A stretch of DNA of 64,000 nucleotides from Kumtagia yinganensis. Lineage in GTDB: Bacteria > Pseudomonadota > Alphaproteobacteria > Rhizobiales > Rhizobiaceae. The notes under the pieces are model-generated. The model was not told the DNA's origin and searched no databases. It was given only the letters and a program-made list of their open reading frames with translations. Both the position numbers and the translations under genes were made by a program. This document shows, piece by piece, positions 34,982 to 43,942 of this stretch (position 1 is the first letter of the stretch; every line of letters begins with the position of its first letter). The stretch lies in contig NZ_JBEBMH010000013.1 in the NCBI RefSeq assembly GCF_040081985.1, positions 62,001-126,000 on the forward strand, in the 5' to 3' direction.

Positions 34982-36100
34982 ATGCGTGTAATCCTCGAAC
35001 GCTCCAATCTCCTGAAGTCCCTCAACCACGTGCATCGCGTGGTCGAACGGCGCAACACGATCCCGATTCTGTCCAACGTCATGCTGGTGACCGAGGGCAA
35101 CAGCCTGGAGATGAAGGCCACCGACCTGGACCTGGAGATCACCGAGGCGACGCCGGCGCAGGTCGAGCGCGCCGGCGGTACGACGGTTCCCGCGCATCTG
35201 CTGTACGAGATCGTGCGCAAGCTTCCAGAGGGCGCGGAGGTCATGCTGCGCACCGACGACGATGGCAACGCCATGACGGTGGCGGCGGGCCGCTCCAGCT
35301 TCCGCTTGCAATGCCTGCCGCAGTCGGATTTCCCGCAGCTCACCGCAGGATCGTTCAGCCACATTTTCCGCCTGGACGCCGCGTCGCTGAAGAAGCTGAT
35401 CGACAAGACGCAATTCGCCATCTCCACCGAGGAGACCCGGTATTACCTGAACGGCATCTACCTGCATGCCGTGGAGGCCGCCGGCAAGCTGAAGCTGCGC
35501 TCCGTGGCGACCGACGGCCACCGCCTGGCGCGGGCCGAGATGGATGCGCCGGCGGGCGCGGAAGGCATGCCGGGCATCATCATCCCGCGCAAGACCGTCA
35601 ACGAATTGCAAAAGCTGGTCGACGTGCCGGATGTCGCCGTCGCCGTCGAATTGTCCGACACAAAAATCCGCTTCACCATCGGCGGCGTGGTGCTGACCTC
35701 AAAACTGATCGACGGCACTTTCCCGGACTATCAGCGGGTCATTCCGACCGGCAATGACAAGCGCCTGCTCATCGATCGCGAGACATTCGCCCGCGCCGTC
35801 GACCGCGTGTCCACCGTCTCGTCCGAGCGCGGCCGCGCCGTAAAACTTTCGATCGCCGACGGGTTGGTGACGCTTGCCGTCAACAATCCGGATTCCGGCA
35901 GCGCCACCGAGGAGCTGGCGGCCGATTATTCCGCCGATCCGATGGAGATCGGCTTCAACGCCAAATACCTGCTCGACGTCGCCGCCCAGCTTGGCGGCGA
36001 GAATGCGCGCTTCATGCTGGCCGATTCCGGCTCGCCGACCCTGATCCACGACACGGCCGACGAGGATACCCTCTATGTCCTCATGCCGATGCGCGTCTGA
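34982..36100 (+). CDS. dnaN: DNA polymerase III beta sliding clamp
   Basis: A 372-residue clamp that tethers the replicative polymerase to DNA. The three clamp folds are visible from MRVILERSNLLKSLNHVHRV through the conserved RNTIPILSNVML and SDGHRL-like TDGHRLARAE, ending in the C-terminal DTLYVLMPMRV that forms the partner-binding pocket. It starts 187 bp after dnaA, separated by a terminator, and lies 20 bp before recF, so dnaN and recF are likely co-transcribed. Confidence 0.97.
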   Translation: MRVILERSNLLKSLNHVHRVVERRNTIPILSNVMLVTEGNSLEMKATDLDLEITEATPAQVERAGGTTVPAHLLYEIVRKLPEGAEVMLRTDDDGNAMTVAAGRSSFRLQCLPQSDFPQLTAGSFSHIFRLDAASLKKLIDKTQFAISTEETRYYLNGIYLHAVEAAGKLKLRSVATDGHRLARAEMDAPAGAEGMPGIIIPRKTVNELQKLVDVPDVAVAVELSDTKIRFTIGGVVLTSKLIDGTFPDYQRVIPTGNDKRLLIDRETFARAVDRVSTVSSERGRAVKLSIADGLVTLAVNNPDSGSATEELAADYSADPMEIGFNAKYLLDVAAQLGGENARFMLADSGSPTLIHDTADEDTLYVLMPMRV

Positions 36101-36120
36101 CGGACCTGCCGCTCGCCACT

Positions 36121-37266
36121 ATGTCGGAACAACCGGCGCGGGTCCGCCTGACCAGGCTGCGCCTGACGAATTTCCGCAACTACGCGGCACTTGACCTGCC
36201 GCTTCAGCCGCGCCCGATAGTGTTTGCCGGCGACAATGGCGCGGGCAAGACCAATCTGCTCGAGGCGATCTCGCTGCTGGCGCCCGGCCGCGGCCTGCGT
36301 CGCGCCACCTATGAGGAGATCGCCCGGGATGGCAGCGAAGGCGGCTTCGCCGTGCACGCGACGCTCGACGGAGCCTTTGGCACGGTCGAGATCGGCACCG
36401 GCACTGCGGGATACAGCGCACCGGACGGCAGCCGACGCACCCGCATCAACGGCGCGGCCGCCAAATCCGCCGAGGCGATGCTCGAATGGGTGCGCGTCGT
36501 CTGGCTGACCCCGGCCATGGACGCACTGTTCACCGGGCCGGCGGCGGACCGCCGGCGCTTCCTCGACCGGCTGGTGCTGGCCATCGATCCCGGCCACGGC
36601 CAGCGCGCGCTCGACTATGAGAAGGCGATGCGCGGCCGCAACCGCCTGCTTGCCGAGGACAGCCGCGACAATGACTGGCTCTCCGCCATCGAGGCGCAGA
36701 TGGCCGAGACCGGCGTGGCGATCGCCGCCGCGCGCGTCGAACTTGTCGGGCTGCTGACCGCGATGATCGGCAAGATGCCGGCGGATGGAGCGTTTCCGCA
36801 GGCCGACCTGGCGCTGTCCGGCGCAGTCGAAGGCGCCATTGCGACAAGTTCCGCCACCGAGGTCGAAGAGACCTATCGCCGAAGGCTCGCCGAAGGGCGC
36901 GCGCTCGACCGAGCGTCGGGCCGTACCCTGGAAGGCCCGCATCGCTCCGATCTGCTGGTGCGCCACCGGCCGAAGGACATGGCCGCGGAATATTGCTCCA
37001 CCGGCGAACAGAAGGCGCTGCTGGTCGGCATCGTATTGTCGCATGCCCGCCTCACCGGCGAGATTTCCGGTCAGGTGCCGCTGGTACTGCTCGACGAGAT
37101 CGCCGCGCATCTGGATTCGCGCCGCCGGGCCGCGCTGTTTTCCATCATCGAGGACATAGGCTGCCAGGCCTTCATGACCGGCACCGAGGCCACGCTGTTT
37201 TTCAGCCTGGCCGGCAAGGCGCAGTTCCTGACGGTCGACAAGGGCCAGGTCTTCGAGGCCGGGTAA
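36121..37266 (+). CDS. recF: DNA replication and repair protein RecF
   Basis: A 381-residue SMC-like ATPase that helps load RecA at gaps. Walker A GDNGAGKTNLLEAI lies near residue 38. The RecF region TPAMDALFTGPAADRRRFLDR and the C-terminal signature and Walker B (STGEQKALLVGIVLSHA, then PLVLLDEIAAHLD) are intact. It follows dnaN by 20 bp, the common bacterial order. Confidence 0.96.
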   Translation: MSEQPARVRLTRLRLTNFRNYAALDLPLQPRPIVFAGDNGAGKTNLLEAISLLAPGRGLRRATYEEIARDGSEGGFAVHATLDGAFGTVEIGTGTAGYSAPDGSRRTRINGAAAKSAEAMLEWVRVVWLTPAMDALFTGPAADRRRFLDRLVLAIDPGHGQRALDYEKAMRGRNRLLAEDSRDNDWLSAIEAQMAETGVAIAAARVELVGLLTAMIGKMPADGAFPQADLALSGAVEGAIATSSATEVEETYRRRLAEGRALDRASGRTLEGPHRSDLLVRHRPKDMAAEYCSTGEQKALLVGIVLSHARLTGEISGQVPLVLLDEIAAHLDSRRRAALFSIIEDIGCQAFMTGTEATLFFSLAGKAQFLTVDKGQVFEAG

Positions 37267-37289
37267 GGATCGCTTCAAACAGCATTTGC

Positions 37290-37316
37290 CCCTCCACCGC
37301 CGTCGGCGGTGGAGGG
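37290..37316 (+). repeat. Perfect 12-bp inverted repeat after recF
   Basis: CCCTCCACCGCC / GGCGGTGGAGGG around a GTC loop makes a very stable hairpin 23 bp after recF. It has no T-run, so it is not a classic intrinsic terminator. It may protect the 3' end of the recF mRNA or act together with Rho. Confidence 0.6.
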
Positions 37317-37414
37317 CGCGCATCTGCGTGGTGCACCTGCGCCCCTTTGGCGTTCGCGAAGCGCCTGCCATGCTGCTAAGCCTGTGGCAGGGTGATTCGC
37401 GACGGGGACAGCGC

Positions 37415-39004
37415 ATGGAGCGCCTGGCTGGGCGTATTATCTTGCTTTGGGGGTGGCGCCGTGCCGTGACGGCGTTTCTGGCCGGCGCCCTGGCGGTGCT
37501 TGCGCAGGCGCCCTACGATTTCTTCGCCGTCGGCTTCGTCTCCTTCCCCATCCTCGTCTGGCTGCTTGACGGCGCGACGGCACCGGCCATGTCGGGCGTG
37601 CTGCGCCGGTTCCGCCCGGCCTTCGCGGTCGGTTGGTGGTTCGGCTTCGGTTACTTCCTCGCCGGCCTGTGGTGGATCGGCAGCGCGCTGTTGGTCGAAG
37701 CCGACAGTTTCGCCTGGGCTCTGCCCTTCGCGGTGCTCGGCGTGCCGGTCATGCTCGCCTTCTTCTACGGTTTCGCGACGGCGCTGGCGCGCCTTCTGTG
37801 GAGCGATGGAATCGGCCGCATCGCAGCGCTCGCCTTCGGCTTCGGTATCGCCGAATGGCTGAGAACGTTCCTGTTCACGGGCTTCCCTTGGAACGAGATC
37901 GGCTATGCGGCGATGCCAGTACCGCTTTTGATGCAAAGCGTCTCCGTCGTAGGCCTGATCGGCATGAACGCGCTTGCCGTTTTCGTCTTTGCCATGCCGG
38001 CGCTGCTGTCGGACAGCCGCCACAGCCGCCTCGGCCTGGCGCTGGCGGCAATCCTGTGCGTGCTGCATGCCGGTTTCGGCTGGTACCGGCTGTCGTGGCC
38101 GGCCGTCGACGACGAGCGCAAGCTCATCGTGCGCATCGTTCAGCCCGCGGTCGATATGTCGCGGAAATGGGACCCGGCGGAAGAGGCAAAGGTGTTCGAC
38201 GACCTCATGCGCCTCAGCGCCGAGGCGCCGGCCGAGGGCCATGCCAAGCCGCAACTCATTCTGTGGCCGGAAACCTCTGTGCCTTTCCTGTTCACCGACC
38301 GGCCCGATGCCTTGGCCGCTATCGGCGCGATGCTCACGGAGGGCCAGATGCTGCTGGCCGGAGCAGTGCGCGCCGAAGGCGACGGGAAACAAACGGCGAC
38401 GATCTACTACAATTCCGTGGTAGCAATCGACGCCGGCGGCGAAATCGTGAATGCGGTGGACAAGATTCATCTCGTCCCTTTTGGGGAATACCTACCCTTT
38501 TCTGATGTTCTCGATCGCATCGGCCTCAAGCAGATCGTCGCCGGACCTATGAATTTTGCTGCGGGAACTCTTCGCAAGGCTATCGAGCTTCCCGGAGGCA
38601 TCCTTGCAACCCCATTCATTTGTTACGAAATCATTTTTCCGGACCTTGTGGCCGTTGACGTTGCATCCAGTGATATTATTGTGAATGTCACAAACGACGC
38701 ATGGTTTGGAAATACGCCTGGTCCCTACCAGCATTTCCGTCAGGCGCAGGTCCGGGCCGTAGAGACAGGACTGCCGGTCGTGCGTGCTGCGAACACGGGA
38801 ATTTCCGGTACTGTCGATGCGAGTGGGCGTGTGATCGACGCCTTGGCTATCGACGCGCATGGCTATTTCGATGTCGATCTCCCGATGCCCGCGCGGGAGG
38901 GTCGGCAGGCATTGCCACGTGGCGTCATCGGCCTTGCGATCGTTGCTCTGTTCGGGCTGATCGCGGCTGCCGCCATGGCTTTGCGGCGCGTCAGTTCGAA
39001 TTGA
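37415..39004 (+). CDS. lnt: Apolipoprotein N-acyltransferase
   Basis: A 529-residue inner-membrane enzyme that adds the third acyl chain to lipoproteins. Several N-terminal helices are followed by a nitrilase-like periplasmic domain with the catalytic triad Glu286 (WPETS), Lys350 (DKIHLVPFGEYLPF) and Cys403 (PFICYEIIFPD). The start at 37415 gives normal family length. From about 38480 to the end the third codon positions become much richer in A/T than in the first part, as if the 3' third came from another source. Membrane topology and active site remain intact. Confidence 0.93.
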   Translation: MERLAGRIILLWGWRRAVTAFLAGALAVLAQAPYDFFAVGFVSFPILVWLLDGATAPAMSGVLRRFRPAFAVGWWFGFGYFLAGLWWIGSALLVEADSFAWALPFAVLGVPVMLAFFYGFATALARLLWSDGIGRIAALAFGFGIAEWLRTFLFTGFPWNEIGYAAMPVPLLMQSVSVVGLIGMNALAVFVFAMPALLSDSRHSRLGLALAAILCVLHAGFGWYRLSWPAVDDERKLIVRIVQPAVDMSRKWDPAEEAKVFDDLMRLSAEAPAEGHAKPQLILWPETSVPFLFTDRPDALAAIGAMLTEGQMLLAGAVRAEGDGKQTATIYYNSVVAIDAGGEIVNAVDKIHLVPFGEYLPFSDVLDRIGLKQIVAGPMNFAAGTLRKAIELPGGILATPFICYEIIFPDLVAVDVASSDIIVNVTNDAWFGNTPGPYQHFRQAQVRAVETGLPVVRAANTGISGTVDASGRVIDALAIDAHGYFDVDLPMPAREGRQALPRGVIGLAIVALFGLIAAAAMALRRVSSN

Positions 39005-39120
39005 CAGACTGTATATTAGAAACTCATACTGTAATCGATCCGTCATGGCTTTAACCGGCACGCCATGCTCCGGAGAGGAACCGCCATAAGAACAATCAGC
39101 CGCGGAACGGCGAGGAAAAA

Positions 39121-39540
39121 ATGAACGGCAAAGAGAACAAGAAAAAACCGAACCCGACAGACATTCATGTCGGCAGCCGGATTCGCCTTCGCAGGAACAT
39201 GCTCGGCATGAGCCAGGAGAAGCTGGGCGAGACCCTCGGCATCACCTTCCAGCAGATCCAGAAATACGAGAAGGGCACCAACCGCGTCGGCGCCAGCCGC
39301 TTGCAGGCGATCTCCGAGATTCTCGGGGTGCCGGTGTCCTTCCTGTTCGAGGATGCGCCTGGGCACGAAAGCGCCGCGCGGGGGTTCGCGGAAGACTCTT
39401 CCGCGACGCTCGCACTCGACTTTGCCACCAGCACCGAAGGTCTGCAGTTGAACCGTGCCTTCGTGCGGATCGCCGACCCCAAGGTGCGCCGCAAGATCAC
39501 CGAGCTGGTCAAGGCGCTGGCGGCCGACGAGGCAGAGTAG
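39121..39540 (+). CDS. praR: XRE-family regulator, PraR-like
   Basis: A 139-residue cytoplasmic DNA-binding protein. A short Lys-rich N-terminus is followed by a Cro/CI helix-turn-helix (IRLRRNMLGMSQEKLGETLG, then ITFQQIQKYEKGTNRVGASR). The C-terminal part (LNRAFVRIADPKVRRKITELV) is typical of rhizobial PraR, a repressor affecting biofilm and nodulation genes. The name rests on sequence pattern and position between lnt and metK. An AT-rich stretch upstream probably contains its promoter, and a GGCGAGGA ribosome site precedes the start. Confidence 0.85.
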   Translation: MNGKENKKKPNPTDIHVGSRIRLRRNMLGMSQEKLGETLGITFQQIQKYEKGTNRVGASRLQAISEILGVPVSFLFEDAPGHESAARGFAEDSSATLALDFATSTEGLQLNRAFVRIADPKVRRKITELVKALAADEAE

Positions 39541-39669
39541 GCGCGCGAGCAGTCTACCGCTCAACTGCTTCCGGTTGTCTCCCCTGCGTTGTTGAAACAC
39601 CGACGCAATGCCTCGCCCTGTCTGATGGACAGGCGGCGTCCAATCCCTTTATCCTCCTCTGGCGCAGCC

Positions 39670-40116
39670 ATGGGGGAGCATGTTTTGACCATCGCCATGA
39701 CGCCGTCATTGTTCAAACAACTGGTCGTGGCGAGCCTTGCCGTTCCCGTCGTCGGCATGGCCATCGATCTCGTGCGGTCGCCTGCTGCTCCCAGTGACGG
39801 ACCTCCCACGATGTACGACGGTATTTTGGTGGGGCTTGGCCTTGCCTACCTCGTGGCTGCAGTCGCCGCGACCATCGGCCTTTGCTTTTTTGCACGATGG
39901 TCGAGGCCCACTGTTCTTTGGCTCACGGTGTTCGAGGTTGTGATGATTGTTTTCGACGGCCCCGACCTCCATCAAACCGACGCGTTGGCCGAAGCATTCT
40001 ATCACCTGTCCACGCTCCTTGCCGGCGCGGTGCTCGCAGCCGCATACTGGTCACCCGTCAGCCGGCTGTTCGAACCGGGAAGCGCCGAGGCGGATTTGAT
40101 GGACGTCTTCAGTTAG
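39670..40116 (+). CDS. Hypothetical four-helix membrane protein
   Basis: About 148 residues with four predicted membrane helices (LVVASLAVPVVGMAIDLV, ILVGLGLAYLVAAVAATIG, VLWLTVFEVVMIVF and LLAGAVLAAAYW) and an acidic C-terminal tail. No family was recognised. The start is unclear: 39670 is used; TTG 39685 (with GGGGGAG upstream) and ATG 39697 are alternatives. It is an extra gene between the PraR-like regulator and metK, which are often adjacent in relatives. Confidence 0.65.
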   Translation: MGEHVLTIAMTPSLFKQLVVASLAVPVVGMAIDLVRSPAAPSDGPPTMYDGILVGLGLAYLVAAVAATIGLCFFARWSRPTVLWLTVFEVVMIVFDGPDLHQTDALAEAFYHLSTLLAGAVLAAAYWSPVSRLFEPGSAEADLMDVFS

Positions 40117-40255
40117 CGGCGACGCCATCGGGTTCGGCCCGCCGGTCGGGTGATCGCGATGCCCGCCCATTGCCGCAACAAGTCGATCTTGGCTGTTCCA
40201 CCCAAGTCAAGGCATCTAATTTCAAGCTGGCGCACCTCGCCGCTTCAACGCGGGC

Positions 40256-40285
40256 TTGACGCCCTGCATCCCGCTTGGCTATCCG
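40256..40285 (+). promoter_or_regulatory. Candidate promoter of metK
   Basis: TTGACG (40256-40261), an 18-bp spacer and TATCCG (40280-40285) lie 50 bp upstream of the metK GTG. The -10 match is weak. No SAM-riboswitch fold was recognised in the 218-bp gap. Confidence 0.35.
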
Positions 40286-40334
40286 GTTGCGGCTTCGGCA
40301 TCCTGCCGGACAGGCCTTTCAAGAGGGGACACCC

Positions 40335-41600
40335 GTGGCGCGCCAGAACTATCTCTTCACCTCGGAATCCGTTTCGGAAGGGCATCCCGACAAGGTATGC
40401 GACCGCATCTCCGACGAAATCGTCGATCTGGTCTATCGCGAGGCCAAGAAGTCCGGGATGAACGCTTGGGACGTGCGCGTCGCCTGCGAGACCCTGGCCA
40501 CCACCAACCGAGTCGTGATTGCCGGCGAGGTGCGCGTGCCGAAGTCCCTGCTCAAGCAGGACAAGGATGGCAACATCCTGGAGGACGCCAAGGAATTCCC
40601 GATCATCAACCCCTCGAAATTCAAGTCGGCGGCCCGCAAGGCCATCCGCGCCATCGGCTACGAGCAGAGCGGCTTCCATTGGAAGACGGCCAAGATCGAT
40701 GTGCTGCTGCACGGCCAGTCGGCCGACATCGCCCAGGGTGTCGACAACGCTGCCGACAAGCAGGGTGAAGAGGGCGCCGGCGACCAGGGCATCATGTTCG
40801 GCTACGCCTGCAAGGAGACGCCGGACCTGATGCCGGCGCCCATCTACTACTCGCACAAAATCCTTGAACTGCTGGCCGCCGCGCGCCACGAGGGCAAGGG
40901 CGAGATCGGCAAGCTCGGGCCTGACGCCAAGAGCCAGGTGACCGTGCGCTACGAAAACGGCAAGGCAGCGGAGGTCACCCAGATCGTGCTGTCCACCCAG
41001 CATCTCGACGATAGCTGGGATTCGAAAAAGGTGCGCCAGGTCGTCGAACCCTATATCCGCGAGGCGCTTGGCGACCTGAAGATCGCCGAAGACTGCAACT
41101 GGTACATCAACCCGACCGGAAAATTCGTGATCGGCGGTCCCGACGGCGACGCCGGCCTGACCGGCCGAAAAATCATCGTCGACACCTATGGCGGCGCGGC
41201 CCCGCATGGCGGCGGAGCCTTCTCCGGCAAGGACACCACAAAGGTCGACCGTTCGGCCGCCTATGCGGCGCGTTATCTCGCCAAGAACGTCGTCGCCGCC
41301 GGGCTGGCCGACCGCTGCACCATCCAGCTTTCCTACGCCATCGGCGTGGCTCAGCCGCTGTCGGTCTACGTCGACCTGCACGGCACCGGCAAGGTGGACG
41401 AGGCCAAGCTTGAGGATGCGCTGCGCCATGTCATGGACCTGTCGCCGTCCGGCATCCGCAAGCACCTCGACTTGAACAAGCCGATCTACGCGAAGACGTC
41501 CTCCTACGGCCACTTCGGCCGCAAGCCTGGCCGCGACGGGTCGTTCTCTTGGGAAAAGACCGACCTGGCGAAAGCGCTCAAGCAGGCGCTCGCGGCCTGA
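40335..41600 (+). CDS. metK: S-adenosylmethionine synthase
   Basis: A 421-residue cytoplasmic enzyme making SAM from methionine and ATP. It has FTSESVSEGHPDKVCDRISD at the N-terminus, GAGDQGIMFGYA, and the phosphate-binding GGGAFSGKDTTKVDRSA. The GTG start at 40335 follows AGAGGGGA and gives the normal N-terminus (ARQNYLFTSE); an ATG at 40275 would add 20 unrelated residues. trmB follows after 16 bp, so methyl-donor synthesis and a SAM-dependent tRNA methylase are probably co-transcribed. Confidence 0.97.
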   Translation: MARQNYLFTSESVSEGHPDKVCDRISDEIVDLVYREAKKSGMNAWDVRVACETLATTNRVVIAGEVRVPKSLLKQDKDGNILEDAKEFPIINPSKFKSAARKAIRAIGYEQSGFHWKTAKIDVLLHGQSADIAQGVDNAADKQGEEGAGDQGIMFGYACKETPDLMPAPIYYSHKILELLAAARHEGKGEIGKLGPDAKSQVTVRYENGKAAEVTQIVLSTQHLDDSWDSKKVRQVVEPYIREALGDLKIAEDCNWYINPTGKFVIGGPDGDAGLTGRKIIVDTYGGAAPHGGGAFSGKDTTKVDRSAAYAARYLAKNVVAAGLADRCTIQLSYAIGVAQPLSVYVDLHGTGKVDEAKLEDALRHVMDLSPSGIRKHLDLNKPIYAKTSSYGHFGRKPGRDGSFSWEKTDLAKALKQALAA

Positions 41601-41616
41601 CCGCGACCGAACGGTC

Positions 41617-42318
41617 ATGACCGGCTCCGAAAGGCCGAGCCGCTCCACCGAAGGTTTCTTCGGTAGGCGGCGCGGCCGGCCCGTTGGGTCGCAGCAGGCT
41701 GTTGCGCTGAGCACTGGCCTGGAACGATACCGGCTCGACCTTTCCGTCCCCTGCCCCGCCGGCCCGGCCGCGCTCTTTCCGATCCCGGTTGCGGCGATCC
41801 GCCTTGAGATCGGTTTCGGCGGAGGGGAACATCTCCTGCATGCGGCAACCGCCGAACCGGGCGTCGGCTTCATCGGCGTCGAGCCCTTCGTCAACAGCAT
41901 GGCGAAATTGCTGGCGCGGGTCGAGGCGGAGCCCCGTCCGAACCTGCGCGTCTATGACGACGACGCCATCCGCGTTCTGGACTGGCTGCCGCCCGCCTGC
42001 CTCGACCGCATCGATCTTTTCTATCCGGACCCCTGGCCCAAGAAAAAGCATTGGAAGCGGCGCTTCGTCAGCCGGGTCAATCTCGACAGGTTTGCCCGCG
42101 TGCTGAAAAGCGGCGGGCTGTTCCGCTTCGCTTCCGACATCGACACCTATGTCAACTGGACGCTGCTCCATTGTCGGGCGCATCCGGATTTTTCCTGGCT
42201 GGCGACCGAAGCTGCGGACTGGCACCAGCCCTTTGCCGGCTGGCCGGGCACCCGTTACGAGGCGAAGGCGCTGCGCGAAAACCGCCGGCCGGCCTATCTG
42301 ACTTTTCGGCGGGCGTGA
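41617..42318 (+). CDS. trmB: tRNA (guanine-N7-)-methyltransferase
   Basis: A 233-residue class I methyltransferase that makes m7G46 in tRNA. The SAM-binding strand LEIGFGGGEHLLHAA, the family motif FYPDPWPKKKHWKRRFV and the C-terminal FAGWPGTRYEAKALRENR are intact. An Arg-rich N-terminus (GFFGRRRGRP) is typical of TrmB. It lies 16 bp after metK. The ATG at 41617 is the first codon that gives this N-terminus. Confidence 0.95.
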   Translation: MTGSERPSRSTEGFFGRRRGRPVGSQQAVALSTGLERYRLDLSVPCPAGPAALFPIPVAAIRLEIGFGGGEHLLHAATAEPGVGFIGVEPFVNSMAKLLARVEAEPRPNLRVYDDDAIRVLDWLPPACLDRIDLFYPDPWPKKKHWKRRFVSRVNLDRFARVLKSGGLFRFASDIDTYVNWTLLHCRAHPDFSWLATEAADWHQPFAGWPGTRYEAKALRENRRPAYLTFRRA

Positions 42319-42502
42319 TCCTCCGCGTCACGTCAATCGGTGCCGAATGGACGTCGCCGTCAACGCGGAACCCGGAAAGAAGCCGTTGCGGCAAGCCCGC
42401 AAGGGGTCTTCGTCAGGTCAAATTTGCTTTTTCAGATTATTTTTCGGGCAAGCTACTGAAATCATTGAATTTTCAGAACATGCCGAGGCAAGTAGAAATC
42501 GA

Positions 42503-43942
42503 TTACCGGGCCGCCTGCGGAACATTGCCTGCTTCGCCGTTTGCCGGCACACTTTCCGAAAAAGCCTGCGGAAACAACACTCTCACCTTGAGCCCCTTGC
42601 CACCCCCGGGCTGCAACAGGCTGAGCGACCCGCCGAACAGCGCCGCGATCTCCTCGACGATCGGCAGGCCGAGCCCTGCCCCCGGTTTTGCCTTGCCGCC
42701 GCCCCTGGCAAAGCGCCTTCGCACCAGCACGATCTCTTCCGCCGAAAGCCCCGGCCCGTTGTCCTCGACCTCCAAAACAACGCCGGCGTCACGGCAAACC
42801 CGCACCGTCACCTCGGCCCCGGAGCCGGCGTAAGTTATTGAATTGTCGATCAGATTCCGGACAAGTTCGCCGATCAGCAGCGCATCGGCGCGGATGGACA
42901 GCGGCTCGTCGCCCTCAAAGCCGAGGTCGATGCCGGCGGCATTGGCGCGCATGATGTGATCGGTTGTCACGTCCCGTGCCAGTGCCGCAAGATCGAGCGA
43001 TTCCAAGGCCTTGAGCTTTTCGGACGATGCCGCGTCGATCTTCGCCAGCAGCAGAAGCTGCGCCAGAACACGCTCGGCATGCGCCACCGCCTCGTCGCCG
43101 GCCCGCGCCGCCTCTCTCGCTTCAGCCAGCGAGCCGGCGCGTCCCGCGAGGGCGAGCTGGGTCCGGATGATCGCCATCGGCGTGCGAAGCTGGTGGCTGG
43201 CGTTTCCGGTGAAGTGCCGCATCGCCTCCAGGGCCGAATTCAGTCGTGCCATGAAGGAGTTAACGGTGTCGACCAGGCCGTGCACCTCCTGTGGGACCAC
43301 TTGCTCGATCGGCTTCAGATCGTCCGGGCTGCGTTCGGCGATGGCATCCCGCAACCGGTAGAGCGGCCGCAGCGAAGCGCTGACCGCGAACCAGACGATC
43401 AGCGCAGCGCCCGCGATCAGCACGCCCAGCCTCAGCGCCGAGCGGATCAGGATCGCCCGCGCGAGTTGGCTGCGCGCGATCGTCGTTTCGGCCACCGTCA
43501 CCACGAACGGGATCGAATTGGTGCCGGTCGAGGCCGAGCGCGCCAGCACGGCCAGCCGGATCGGTTCGCCCCGGAACGTGGAATCCGCGTAAGCCGTTGT
43601 TTCCCTTGTCACGCCGTCGATGGTCGGCAAGGTCTCGTAACCGGTGATGAAGGTGCCCGGCGGCCCGTCGACGCGATAGAAGACGCGATCCTGCGCGGCC
43701 GAGGTGAGCATTTCCAGAGCGACATACGGGATGTCGACTTCGAGCGTGGCGTCCTCGCCGACCACCACACGCTCGGCGATCGCCAGCGCCGACCCCGCCA
43801 GAACCCGGTCGGATACGGTGTTGGCGGTGGCGACTGCCTCGCGATAGGTGTCAACCAGCGCCAGCAACCCAACCAGCACCAGCGGAGCCAGCAGCCAGGC
43901 CAGCAGCCGGCGGCGGAGCGAATAGGCCGGGCGCTCCGTCAT
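42503..43942 (-). CDS. Sensor histidine kinase, TctE type
   Basis: A 479-residue membrane kinase. Two helices (about 14-31 and 170-190) bracket a periplasmic sensor domain of the 2CSK_N type, which carries STFRGEPIRLAVL. HAMP-like and HisKA segments follow with the phospho-accepting His250 in GNASHQLRTPMAII. The ATPase domain has RNLIDNSITYA, DNGPGLS and GAGLGLPIV. Its start overlaps the response-regulator stop by 4 bp (ATGA). With the TctCBA genes nearby it likely senses a tricarboxylate or similar acid. Confidence 0.93.
   Translation of the reverse strand: MTERPAYSLRRRLLAWLLAPLVLVGLLALVDTYREAVATANTVSDRVLAGSALAIAERVVVGEDATLEVDIPYVALEMLTSAAQDRVFYRVDGPPGTFITGYETLPTIDGVTRETTAYADSTFRGEPIRLAVLARSASTGTNSIPFVVTVAETTIARSQLARAILIRSALRLGVLIAGAALIVWFAVSASLRPLYRLRDAIAERSPDDLKPIEQVVPQEVHGLVDTVNSFMARLNSALEAMRHFTGNASHQLRTPMAIIRTQLALAGRAGSLAEAREAARAGDEAVAHAERVLAQLLLLAKIDAASSEKLKALESLDLAALARDVTTDHIMRANAAGIDLGFEGDEPLSIRADALLIGELVRNLIDNSITYAGSGAEVTVRVCRDAGVVLEVEDNGPGLSAEEIVLVRRRFARGGGKAKPGAGLGLPIVEEIAALFGGSLSLLQPGGGKGLKVRVLFPQAFSESVPANGEAGNVPQAAR

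Noticed and set aside
40117..40334. Possible SAM riboswitch before metK
   Set aside because: I looked for SAM-II-like and SAM/SAH-like pseudoknot cores and could not match the conserved positions. A covariance-model scan would decide.
42347..42841. 164-codon plus-strand frame after trmB
   Set aside because: Most of it lies antisense to the 3' end of the TctE-type kinase gene; it has no family-like sequence. The 184-bp gap itself is AT-rich with nothing recognised.
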